This document shows, piece after piece, positions 11,201 to 20,581 of a stretch of 64,000 nt of DNA. The position numbers were made by a program, and so were the translations under genes. The notes beneath the pieces are model-generated. The model had not been told where the DNA came from. It ran no database searches and saw only the letters and a list, made by a program, of their open reading frames with translations. Positions within the stretch are counted from its first letter, which is position 1, and every line of letters starts with the position of its first letter. The stretch comes from Candolleomyces eurysporus. Taxonomy: Eukaryota > Basidiomycota > Agaricomycetes > Agaricales > Psathyrellaceae. Where the stretch lies: the NCBI GenBank assembly GCA_027579435.1, contig JANBPK010000034.1, positions 1 through 64,000 of the forward strand, written 5' to 3'.

Positions 11201-12436
11201 ATGTCACCCACACTGGCACCAAGTACAGGTGTGTCCCTTCAATTCCTTCCAGTCGACGCTGAGGAGAACAGGAAGCGTGAAGAGGCGGCGAGAGCGGAAA
11301 AGGAGAGGGAGAAAGAGGTGGAGCAAATGCGGAAAGCAAGAGAGGATGAGGAGCGGTTTGAGCGACTTAGGAGGCAACAGGAAGAAGCACGGCGTCTCGA
11401 AGAAGAGAGGGAAAGGCGCAGGTTCCAGGAAGAGGGGCAGCAAGCGGGATTCAGAAAATTAGAGGAAGAGATCAAAAGAAGGGCGGCAGGAGGGGGAATG
11501 GAGCGCCAGGACAGCAGTGGACTCGACAGCGCTTGGACGAGCTCAGCTTCATCGAGTTCCCCTCTCAACACTGCTCCGTCTCCATCGGGTGGTCTGCCTA
11601 AATCACCTCCGGCTTGCGCTACTTCGACCCAATTCCCCACGTATCGCAACGGTATTCCTCCTACCCAGGCCAGTCAGGGATTTCCAACAGGCACCGGTTC
11701 TGCTTGGTCACCGGGAACTGCAGCGCTCACAAAGCCCCCCACAGGTTCTGCTTGGTCTGCGCGAACTTCAGCGTCCACGAAACACCCTACAGGTTTTACT
11801 TGGTCAAAGCGAACCTCAGCGTCGACGAATCCTCCTTGTCCTAGCTCAAATCAGGCTAGGGCGGGCTCCATGGACTCAACGTCGTTCCCTTCCCCCAGCT
11901 CTGGAAGCGGGAACATTCCTCGATCCGAGGCTGAATGGGCACAAAGGCATGCTGAACATGCTCGTCACCAACAGGAGAAGTTCCGTCAAGAACAAGAATC
12001 TCTCGCGAGACGAGCCGCTCGAAAAGCAGCCAACCTCACGAAGGACGAGATGGCGAAGCTTTTCGAGAAGAATGAGAAGATGTGGCCTGGCCTCTCGTCG
12101 AAAGACACTCTGAGGTGGACCGATTTCCCCTGGCCCGTAACGAGGACGCCCTCGACTCCCGAAGACATTACGATTTTGGCCATCAAGGCTTACATCCTAT
12201 CACCGTTATACCCGGACAAATCACGGTCGGAGAAGGATCGCATCAAGGATTACATCAGGCGGTGGAATCCGGATAGACTTCAGACAAAGATATTTGCCAA
12301 GGTTTTGGAGGAGGAGAAGGTCGATGTTAGGGAGGGCGTTGGGGCAGTGGTGCGGAATCTTGTCGAGCTTCTTCGAGTTGCCGATCGATCAAGTGCAGCC
12401 TCCACGGGGTCAGAAAAAGTGAGGCAGCAGAAGTAA
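11201..12436 (+). CDS. Coiled-coil protein copy 3, 5' half with a J-like domain
   Basis: This open frame of 411 residues starts at the ATG at 11201 and ends at a TAA at 12434-12436. A coiled coil (residues about 25-105, RRQQEEARRLEEERERRR) is followed by a Ser/Thr/Pro linker with three imperfect FTWSKRTSAST-type repeats, and then a folded-looking domain (about 285-395). That domain contains RWTDFPWPV, ILSPLYPDKSRSEKDRIKDYIRRWNPDRL (shown in pieces) and EGVGAVVRNLVELL. The RRWNPDRL core resembles the RRWHPDKF helix of NFKBIL1/J-like domains common in Agaricomycetes. The same frame continues open directly after the TAA for another 520 codons, so this may be the first half of a single gene interrupted by a stop, or may be spliced at AA|GTAAGC that overlaps the stop. 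Confidence 0.7.
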   Translation: MSPTLAPSTGVSLQFLPVDAEENRKREEAARAEKEREKEVEQMRKAREDEERFERLRRQQEEARRLEEERERRRFQEEGQQAGFRKLEEEIKRRAAGGGMERQDSSGLDSAWTSSASSSSPLNTAPSPSGGLPKSPPACATSTQFPTYRNGIPPTQASQGFPTGTGSAWSPGTAALTKPPTGSAWSARTSASTKHPTGFTWSKRTSASTNPPCPSSNQARAGSMDSTSFPSPSSGSGNIPRSEAEWAQRHAEHARHQQEKFRQEQESLARRAARKAANLTKDEMAKLFEKNEKMWPGLSSKDTLRWTDFPWPVTRTPSTPEDITILAIKAYILSPLYPDKSRSEKDRIKDYIRRWNPDRLQTKIFAKVLEEEKVDVREGVGAVVRNLVELLRVADRSSAASTGSEKVRQQK

Positions 12437-14195
12437 GCGAAGGAGAAAGAAGCGAAGGAGCGGGCCAGGAAGAAGGACTCGGAAGAGGAACGAGTGCGAC
12501 GTCAAAGGGAGGAATACGAGAGGAAGAAGGCCAAAGAGAATGAGGAATGGGAAAGAGCGCGAGCACAACAGCTCGCTGAGGAGAACAGAAAGCGCGAAGA
12601 GGAGGCGGAGCGACAGAGAGCCGAAAGAGAGAGGACGAAACAGGTGGAGCAAACGAGGAGGGCGAGAATGGAAAATGACCAGGTTAAACGGGAGGAAGCA
12701 CGGCGTCTCGAAGAAGAGAGGGAAAAGCTCAAGTTGCAGGAAGAGGCACAGCAAGCAGAGTTCAGAAGATTGGAGGAAGAGATCAGACGAAGGACGGCGG
12801 GAGGAGAAAGGAAGGCTGGGACGAGCTCAGCGTCGCCGAGTTTCCCGGCTCGAATGCCAGTATCGTCGGCGTCACGCCTTGCCTCTTCGACCTCATTTTC
12901 AGGGTCTCTAGAGCAGAAGCTGCCTGAGCGTGCGCTGGAGAGCGGACAGGAAAGAGAGAGAGGGCGAACAAAGGAGCGAGAGTTGCCGAGAGAGCAGGAG
13001 AAGGGAGAATCGGAGGCTCAAATGCCCGAGGAGCGAGAGAGGGAGAATGGAGAGACCGGGAAGATACTGGAGCCGTTCAAGGGAGCCGATGGGCAAGCAG
13101 GGGATGCGCCGAGGCTAGCACGCCAGGCTGAATCCAAGAATCTGACAAAACAACAGCCTAAGGCTGGAGAGTCTGACCATCAGATGGAGGGGGAAGATAA
13201 ACTGGAGAGTGACGCGCTGGCGGAGCATCGTGAAGTGGGGGAGCAGCACAGAGAAGCTTCGGAGCTCCAACGACCTGTTCAACGGAAAAAGTGGCAAGAC
13301 GAGGAGATAGCGGTGTCAATGGGTCAGCTTGAACGTGGAGAATGGGACAGGGAAAGTGTTTCGGTCTTCGAACTCGGGAAGAAATGGAAAGCCACTCTCA
13401 AGTCGCGAATCAAGGAGGAAATTGGAGTTTTTGCACAACTCAGCACACAATGGTTCGAAGAGAATGTCTCGAAGTTCAAAGAAGATGATCAACGACACCT
13501 CCAGACTGAACTCGAGAATCTAACACGGTCGTTGGATGTGCTCCGCAACCTGACTTTGGAGATATTCAGCGGGAATGTGGCTGAGATGGTCATACTAGTA
13601 GAAAGGGTGCCTAAGGATGAAGGGGATCCTGCTACAATTGATATTGCGGAGGAAGATAGAGGGGAGCACGGGAATGAGGATGCTGCAGCGTGCGTCCAAG
13701 TACCAGGGCCGAAAGAGGAACCCCGAGCAATAGACCCAGGGAGTCGAGAGGAGGAATCGTCCAAAACAGAACCAGGGACGGATGCTGAAGCGCCAGCAAA
13801 CAATACTGGAAGACTAGGAAAGGAGGCCAAAGAACCAGCTGAGGAGAACAGTAAGAACGGAGAAGCGATGCAGTTGGAGAAATTGAAGAACATGTTCACG
13901 CCTAAAGGGGCAAGCAGCAGGCGAGGAGTGTCGTCCTTCGACAACGCACAAAACTTCGTCATCCATCATGCAACGTTCATCAACAGCGAAACGGCGAACA
14001 TCTCTACCCCAACACATGGTATGTAGGACTTGGGCGTGCTCTGGAGTCGTCGTCAAATTGATCATTTTCTTAGGGCACTCGACAGTAACGAATGCCCAAA
14101 CCCCGACGGTACATTCCAACAGCGCGGCGGCCAGCTCCCAGCAGTGGAGGCTCTCCCAGATACTCGAGGCCTTGCGCAACTCTGGCATCCTTTGA
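12437..14195 (+). CDS. Coiled-coil protein copy 3, 3' half (in frame after TAA)
   Basis: This stretch is open in the same frame as 11201-12433; exons are 12437-14018 and 14074-14195. It begins with a second copy of the coiled-coil block found at the start of the 5' half (AEENRKREEEAERQRAER, then REEARRLEEEREKLK and a shared AGG.R end). It then has an acidic linker, the family C-terminal module (KKWKATLKSRIKEEIGVFAQL, about 13380-13610, in two stretches), a Pro/Glu linker, the terminal peptide FVIHHATFINSE and, after the intron, QQWRLSQILEALRNSGIL. The first in-frame ATG is at 12668. Conservation of the tail and of the intron argues that this part is or recently was expressed. Whether it is translated from its own start, by readthrough or by splicing across the TAA cannot be told from DNA. 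Confidence 0.6.
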
Positions 14196-14490
14196 TAGCG
14201 AACGGTCGGCAACATACAAGTTGCGATGCTGTGGTCAAGACTCTTTCGGAACAAAGATCGCTCGGGCCCAGGTATGAAGTCGAAGATCGTGCGCGGGCTC
14301 GCCATTCCACCTGAAGAGCGCCGGTGGAAAGGAGTTTCGGTACCAGGGGTGTCAGGCAATGAACTTTGGTTGTTCGGGTGAATGAATCAATCCAACATTA
14401 CAACGATACTTGTGGCGAATGACGCCTCATACATGTACAATAGAAGTATACTATGATAATCTGGCAGAGTACTAGTGAATACAAGTCACA

Positions 14491-15473
14491 TTACGACGGA
14501 GAAAGGAAAAAGATGGCTCCCCATAACTTGGACCAGAAACCTGGCTCTTCTTCTTCGTCGTCATACTTGACATAGACATTCCCATTCCTTGTCTCGGCGT
14601 TGAGTTCGTCACCAGACCAAGAAGATTCCGAGAAATCTGTCTCATCGAGTTCGCCGATAAACATTCGTTTGATACGACCTTCGTCCCTCTCGTATGCCAC
14701 TTGGGCCTTGACTTGGGCCGAAAGCTTGGTAGATCCCCACCAACATTGGCTGATAATCATACCTCGGAAAGAGCGAGGTATCTTGGCATATACCGACCCG
14801 TTATAAGTGGCCAGTCTAATTCGAAGGGGGAGACGTGATTTGCCTGGGTAGGCCGAAGTTAATTCGTGCTTTATTACACCCCATTTAGCATGAACATCTC
14901 ATTCGACCGGGAAACCAGGATCAACGTACCAATTTGAGAGTCACAGATCCATTGAAAGTTTCTGCCTCCAACACGACAAATGATGATTCCTCCGCGCGGG
15001 AAGCCTCGTCAGACACGGTCGGTACGAGGCTGACATCGGCGCTGACAGCCCCATTGTGCGATTTCAAGTAGAGGTTTTTGTGAATGTTCTCAGCTTGTGA
15101 TGGATCGAGTGGTTGGAGGAACGGAGCTGGAAGAGAAATAGTAGGGTTGATGACCCAGGTACCCTTCACTGAGCCGTTGAGCTTGAATAATGAGACGAAG
15201 TTGGTCGCTTTGGGAAGGGGCTCTGAAGGTCCCGGAAGACGTGAACTCTCCTCCGGTGGGCTGTAGGGTGGGGGTGCTCCGAGGGGTGCTCCAAGCTCTT
15301 CTGTTCCTTCGTCGGGCTAATGAAGCCAGTCAGGATGCGTTATCGGAAACATGAGTGTAAGTACTAAGAAACCACCAACTCACCAGAGGCCTGGGTCCTT
15401 TGGAAGTGCTGGGTCCACTGGCAGGCGTCTCTTCAATCTGCCTGGTACTATCCACTTTAGTGTCGAGAATCAT
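14491..15473 (-). CDS. DUF7330-like protein, copy C
   Basis: Exons 15473-15384, 15316-14926 and 14843-14491 give 277 residues. The start MILDTKVDST matches MIIDNST of copy D. A short disordered lead ending PPPYSPPEESS is followed by beta-strand repeats of the domain: KLNGSVKGTWVI, NLYLKSHNGAVSADVSLV, ETFNGSVTLKL, LATYNGSVYAKIPRSFRG and ELNAETRNGNVYVKYDDEE. Successive xNGSV strands followed by PRSFRG are how I recognise the Agaricomycete DUF7330 family; its biochemical role is not known. The frame closes only if the second intron uses the donor GTTGAT, four bases downstream of the better-looking GTACGT. The gene lies tail-to-tail with coiled-coil gene 3. It is the only intact DUF7330 copy inside the repeated unit. 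Confidence 0.7.
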
Positions 15474-16551
15474 GTTTGCGCAGTGAAGCAGAAGAGAACA
15501 GAGACGAGAATGGGTTTTTATACACAACTTATTCAAGTTGAAGGGCTATGATTCGCTTGCTGCGCATGCGCAAATCTCAAGCAGTGCCTTTATGTCATCT
15601 GGTCTGGGCCTGTGATAGTCATCGGCGTGGATTCGTGGAGTTCGTCGTTATCCTGCACGAAAACTCATCTCACCCAAGGGCACAAAAGGTGGTAAAACTT
15701 GCAAGGACGTAAAGCATTAGCATTCTGCGTTGGAGAGATTCGAATTTGAGGACTGACAGGGGTATAGAAGAGTGTAACGATCTTGCCAGTGGCAGTGCCA
15801 CCCTGATCGGTGACGTGACGTCACGGACGGCGCGTCCAATATGATCCAGACAAGGCGGGGCCATGGATAGGGGCCCACTGTTCAACGTTCAATGTCCGCT
15901 CCTTCTCCTGAATTATCACCACCGCGAAAGCACTCGGCGATAGCAAGAGTGTCGCTTAGGTACTCATGTGTGTCATTAAATGCGGTCGGAAATAGCGAAC
16001 AGAAAGGAATGATGATATCTGGACTTAATTGAATCTGAGCGACTGTCTTGCAGTTTGTCCAAGATGTTCTTATGATTGGCGTATACAAGCGGCAGAGCAA
16101 AAATATCAGCGCGGCTGGTTCCCCTTCTTGAAGACAGGAACCTAGCTAGTCAAAAATAAACGGGGATCCATGACCCACCTTGATACTTGCGGTGCAGTGC
16201 ACCACTCGTCAGGCAAGGTGAAGAAGACATGGTTGATATTGATCCAACAAACAACGCTAACGCTGGGCGTTGACTGTTGTGACTGTTCATCGACGAATTT
16301 TGAACTGTTTGGGACTTCCACCTTGTGAAATCAGTGCTTCTTCATATAAACGAACTTGCGTACCAATCTTCGAGAACAAATCGATGCACTCGAGCGCCAT
16401 ACTGGCACTCGGGAAGGGCGACAAATATCTTGATTCTTTGGCACCCTTCCTCCGAAACGTGAGACAAAATAAGTTTGCTTTCGACCTATCGCTATAAAAC
16501 GGGGCTTGTCAGAGAGCAGAAGCAACGCTCTACTCATCTACTACGATTACG
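15474..16551. other. Intergenic; no CCT2 remnant here
   Basis: This 1.1-kb stretch holds no supported gene. The CCT2 piece that follows the DUF7330 copy in the first two units is absent. A TATA-type box for the downstream gene lies at 16493-16500. Confidence 0.5.
16493..16500 (+). promoter_or_regulatory. TATA box of the small secreted-protein gene 1
   Basis: The sequence TATAAAAC lies 52-59 bases upstream of the ATG at 16552 and is followed by a pyrimidine-flanked likely start region. Confidence 0.5.
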
Positions 16552-17071
16552 ATGAACTGGCTGGCGAAGACTACCATCTTTCTGTCCTTCGTGGCGACCA
16601 CGGTCATCGCAGCTCCTAGTACGAGCTTCATGCAGTTTTTCCACCCCATCGATTCTGATATTCTTGACCCCATGTTTTTAGTTACACCCCCTTCGCTCGG
16701 ACCGATCAGTAATATTATATGTAAGTCACTCGCTCCCTCTGGATTCAGTTATCAGCGTTGACCGTGATCTCTCTGTCTCTACTTTATCTCTTTAGACAAA
16801 CCACCGCCGATCAGTAATATTATATGTAAGTCACTCGCTCCCTGGATTCAGTTATCAGNCGTTGATCGTGATCTCTCTGTCTCTATTTTATCTCTTGTAG
16901 ACAAACCACCGCCGATCAGTAGTGTTATTATATGTAAGTCACTGGCTCCCTCTGGATTCAGTTGTCAGCGTTGATCGTGATCTCTTTGTTCCTATATTAT
17001 CTCTTGTAGACAAACCACCGATACTAGAGGGACCTATCGGAGGTGGTTGCACCACCACGATTTGTATATGA
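16552..17071 (+). CDS. Small secreted protein 1, repeated-exon gene
   Basis: Four exons (16552-16720, 16796-16825, 16901-16933, 17010-17071) encode 97 residues. Residues 1-20 form a signal peptide ending VIAA before APST, so the product is probably secreted. The mature part contains three successive decapeptide-like units, GPISNII, YKPPPISNII and YKPPPISSVII, then YKPPILEGPIGGGCTTTICI at the C-terminus. Exons 2 and 3 are only 30 and 33 bases, each flanked by near-identical introns of 75-76 bases with GTAAGTCACT donors and TAG acceptors, all in phase 1. The coding repeat therefore arose by tandem duplication of an exon plus its intron. The N at 16859 lies in intron 2 and is an extra base against the other copies. 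Function is unknown; it could be an effector-like or processed peptide, which is inference. Confidence 0.75.
16701..17020 (+). repeat. Exon-intron tandem repeat, three units
   Basis: There are three head-to-tail copies of a unit of about 105-108 bp: coding ccgatcagtaatattatat, then an intron starting gtaagtcactcgctccc with an inner cagttatcagcgttgatcgtg, then the acceptor and acaaaccaccg. Intron copies differ by only a few substitutions and a 2-base ct indel, indicating recent expansion. The third copy has an extra codon in its exon. Confidence 0.9.
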
Positions 17072-18333
17072 AGGCTGTCTGATGGTCAGTCCCTACAGTG
17101 TTATGTTCGTGCAGAAAGGGGTTGATTCAAATTAGGTACATCTCAGACGACGAGATTTTCATTCTTTGATTCAGCGACCGGTGTTATACCCTTCAACTCC
17201 CACCAAACTGCCTCAGAGATGCTCAGTATGCTTAGTTTAGTTTAAGAAACGTCGTTAGTGGTGATATACTTCGTTCCGAGTACCTTCGAGGCCCGGGTAA
17301 TCACCCGAACTCGCATCGCAAACAGTGATGATTATTGCACCTCCAAGGTCAGGCTGGCAATTCCAGGCACACACGCTTGGTAGTTCAACAAGCCGATCAA
17401 CGTGCTTGACACCAACCCCACTGAGCGATTCCCTTCACTTCGACATCAATTCGGACTGGGTCGGGTACCTTGCATTCTATTTGCTAGACATCTCGTTCGA
17501 CTCTTTAGCATCTCGTAGGCACGCCTAATCCATGAGTTCCAGAAGCGAAGAAACTTTCCTTGGCTCAGGGAATGTCGATGGTTTGTGAGCGCATGCTTAT
17601 TCCAATACCAACACCGGCTTGTCTATAAAAGCGACCTTTAAGCCTCGCGAACAATTCAACATAACTTGAAAGCAACTTTCTCGGTGCGCCGTCAAGTTCA
17701 GTACCTGACTTTTGTTGCACAAATTCTTCGCATACCCCGCTCATAATGTGAGCTATCAATGTCATTTCTTTACTCGTGAGCATTGTGAGCATGTATACTT
17801 ATGGCAAGTCCCGTTCTCGCTGATACAGAGGCGGTGAGCAGCTTTCTCTGCACGGTTCAAACTTCAAGGTTGACGTGGAGATTCTCCTTTCCCCTCTCTA
17901 TTAGACAAGCTTCCGGCTGACTATAGCTGGGTCTAGGTTTGCTGACGTAGCGGTTCTAAGCTCGATTGGGCCACCGAAGCCAATCTTTGAGTATCATCAA
18001 GCTCCCGCAGGTTTGCACAGAGAGCTCAACTTGATTTCTATTCATAACAATAAAATAACCACATATAGAAACTCACAGACCGTCCTTCACTGTATTCGTA
18101 GCAGAGTTGAGATCTGAGATGTATATTGCATTTACAGAGAGCTACGTTTTTGAATGACACAGTGTGTCAGTTACACGTAACGACGAGGTGCTTCCAAAGT
18201 CGAACTGAGGTTCTTATTGCATAAGACCCGACCTCCTCGACACTTCTTAAGGGGTTGGATCCGACGGCCCAGCTCCGACGGAAGTACTCTCCTTGAAGCT
18301 TGACCCTTTACCCACATCTCGCTTGGAACAGCC
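17072..18333. other. Intergenic with an orphan TATA box
   Basis: This 1.26-kb stretch has no supported gene. A clean TATAAAAG at 17624-17631 resembles the promoter of gene 1, but the first ATGs downstream (near 17745-17757) open only very short frames. Confidence 0.4.
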
Positions 18334-18578
18334 ATGAAGGTTTACATCTACAAATCTCTGGCCTGGATTCTGAGTCTCGCAAGCGTCTGCTCGTATGCAC
18401 AGTCCAGAGCGATTTTTACAACCAGAGATTCCATTAGTGCAGGTGAGTGGCTTTCTGGGGTAATCCCAGGGCTCGAAGGAGCTCTAGCTGATCTGAGAAT
18501 ACCTGTTTAGAGAGAGTCAGCAGTGTTTGCGTGGAAAATGTTGGCGCTAAGGCCGCACCGCCCGCCATTTGCATTTGA
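18334..18578 (+). CDS. Small secreted protein 2 ending -ICI
   Basis: Exons 18334-18442 and 18511-18578 (donor GTGAGT, acceptor TTTAG, 68-base intron) encode 58 residues. The N-terminus (MKVYIYKSLAWILSLASVC, then SYAQS) is a typical signal peptide with probable cleavage near residue 23. The mature peptide of about 35 residues is basic in its first half and ends VCVENVGAKAAPPAICI. The final ICI and a second upstream cysteine match the end of the secreted protein at 16552 (CTTTICI), although the rest is unlike. Both are single signal peptide plus short C-terminal Cys motif, so they may be distant members of one family. Function is unknown. Confidence 0.65.
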
Positions 18579-18790
18579 TGGAACGGTACGCGGTAAGGCA
18601 CAACATGGTTTGGCATAACTATGTACATGGATTTCATATTGACATCCTTTAATAATGTAGGAGAGGCGGGTAACTAAGGATTCCAAGAAATGAGAACATG
18701 GAAGGAGGGGCGGTTGGAACGGTCGACTGAGGTTCACAAAGGATACTGTACGAGATAACCGTTGACTCGGTTGAAATCAATAACGATGAA

Positions 18791-19778
18791 TCAAAAAAGA
18801 GCCTCCCAAATTCTTGAAAAGAAACCTCCGGTGGATCTGGGGTAGTGGATGCCTGCGTCAGAGGTCGAAGGAGTTGGATCGACCTCGTCGACATATCGAA
18901 TCTTTATGCTCCCGCTCTTCGTGTTTGCATTGACCTCATCTCCAGCCCAATTTGAGCCCGAGCGGAAGTCTTCAGCACTAAAGTCACCAATGAAAAATCG
19001 TCGGGTACGACCGTCCTCCTTATCAAACTGTATTTGAGAAGCAACCTCTTCAGAGGGCTTTGTGTTTCCGTTGAATGTGGTTCCAACGAAGATTCCACGG
19101 AACGAGCGAGGAACGCTAACATGGATCGCACCGTTTAGAGATTCGATTTTGATCTTCATTGGAAGGCGGGCCTGTCCAGGCGACGTCTCACGCTACCGTC
19201 CTCTATCAGCACCGCCCCGATTGTCGAGAGAAAACAAGAGATGCGCACTAAAGAGAATTTGACGGAACCGTTAAACGTTAACGCCTCAAAGGACGCAGTA
19301 GATCGACCATCAGAGGTAGACCTCGACAATCCCGTTACGAGAGTAACATCAGCAGTGATGGCGCCGTTATTTGTCTTGAGGTAGAGATTCTTTCTCGACT
19401 GTTCCGTCTCTCCACGTTCAAGAGGAGGCAAGAAAGAAGCGGGTACAATCAGGGAAGGGTCAATGGACCAAGTTCCCTTTATCGCCCCGTTTAGCTTTGC
19501 AAGTGACACGAATTTGGTTGCCTTTGGAGTTGGAAGAGTGGGTCGACGGGTTGGCACCGCCCGAGGTATGTCAGGTGCCTGAACACCATCAACACCTCCC
19601 GGCAATGGTGTATACGGGGGCGGTGAGTCCTAGGCATCGATAGAAAATGGTAAGTCTGATGGGCCCGGGTAAAAAATGCCAACACTTTTCGACGCACCGG
19701 ATCTTCAGTGTTGCCATCCTTTGGCCTGAACTCGTCCAATTGATCAGATTTGCCGTTCGTCGAGTTGTCTATGATCAT
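18791..19778 (-). CDS. DUF7330-like protein, copy D
   Basis: Exons 19778-19698, 19629-19249 and 19171-18791 (donors GTGCGT and GTGCGC) encode 280 residues. The start is MIIDNSTNGKSD; a disordered lead ends DSPPPYTPLPGG. Domain strands follow: KLNGAIKGTWSIDPS, NLYLKTNNGAITADVTLV, LTFNGSVKFSL, SLNGAIHVSVPRSFRG, then the FFIGDFSAEDF and EVNANTKSGSIKIRY strands and a Pro/Ser tail ending FFSRIWEALF. Same order and intron positions as copy C but clearly more diverged, so it is probably an older paralog and may be the source of the duplicated copies. Cellular role is unknown; no signal peptide or membrane segment is visible. Confidence 0.75.
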
Positions 19779-19836
19779 GGCACCTAGGTAGAGGGTTAAA
19801 GGTCTCGAAGAATCCGCAGTAATCTGCGTGGCCTTT

Positions 19837-20426
19837 TTAGCGGGTCCAATCTTGACACGAGGCATGCCAATGCTGCGGAATATGAGTCTGATAGGTCAAT
19901 TTTACTTCTGGCTTTCCCATTAGGGCAATAGGAGGTGGGACCGTTGAATATTCCTGCATTAGAGGAAACTCGTCTCCTGTTCTCTCTGGAGCCCATCCAC
20001 CGATGGGTCGAGAGACCAGACGTAGAACAGACCAGGGTTTGAGTGTGCCGGCGGCAGGAGCAGGTCGGTCTTCAAATTCGGAATCTGATGCTGAAAGAGT
20101 CGAACTCCGACTCCGACTCCGCGGAGCGCTCAGCGATTCGAAGTTCAGGTTCCGCTTGAAGTGTCCTAGCCTTCCTAAGCGCTGGGACTGTTGAAGCATA
20201 ATTTCATTCAGCTTTATCTCCCGCTCACACGATTCCACGTTTCTCCAAATCAGGTTCTCAGTTGATATGACCTCAATTGGGGTATCCAGATCGATCTACT
20301 GATTATCACTGCCTGAGGAGGATATCTTCGAAGACTATCCGAGCTTACCCCGTTGTATTCAACACATTGACAAAGCGCCGTCAAGCCCGCAAGAAGCAAA
20401 GAGCTGCGTTGCAAGGCGTCAAACAT
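19837..20426 (-). CDS. Hypothetical protein
   Basis: Tentative model with exons 20426-20349 and 20295-19837; the intron is 53 bases (GTAAGC..GTAG). The protein begins MFDALQRSSLLLAGL and contains SCEREIKLNEIMLQQSQRLG, a Ser/Arg-rich stretch SRSRSSTLSASDSEFEDRP and a Pro-containing C-terminus. I do not recognise it. It ends only 58 bases before the ATG of DUF7330 copy D on the same strand, so it could instead be a 5' part of that gene joined by an intron I could not place. It is divergent from the 7TM gene at 20582, with 155 bases between the starts. Confidence 0.4.
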
Positions 20427-20581
20427 CAGAACTTACGAACTTGCGATGGTTGGAGATACTCTATTTCAGGTGGAGCTTAGCAACTGTTTCAAAAAAAAAG
20501 AGGAAATATGAAAGCGCGTGTCTTTTGAACAACAAAATTGATCCCGTCTCTCCTTTGTTTTCACAGTCTCAGCAAAGCTAA

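Noticed and set aside
16552..17071. Fungal mating pheromone precursor
   Set aside because: The C-terminus TICI has Cys at -2, not -4, so it is not a CaaX box.
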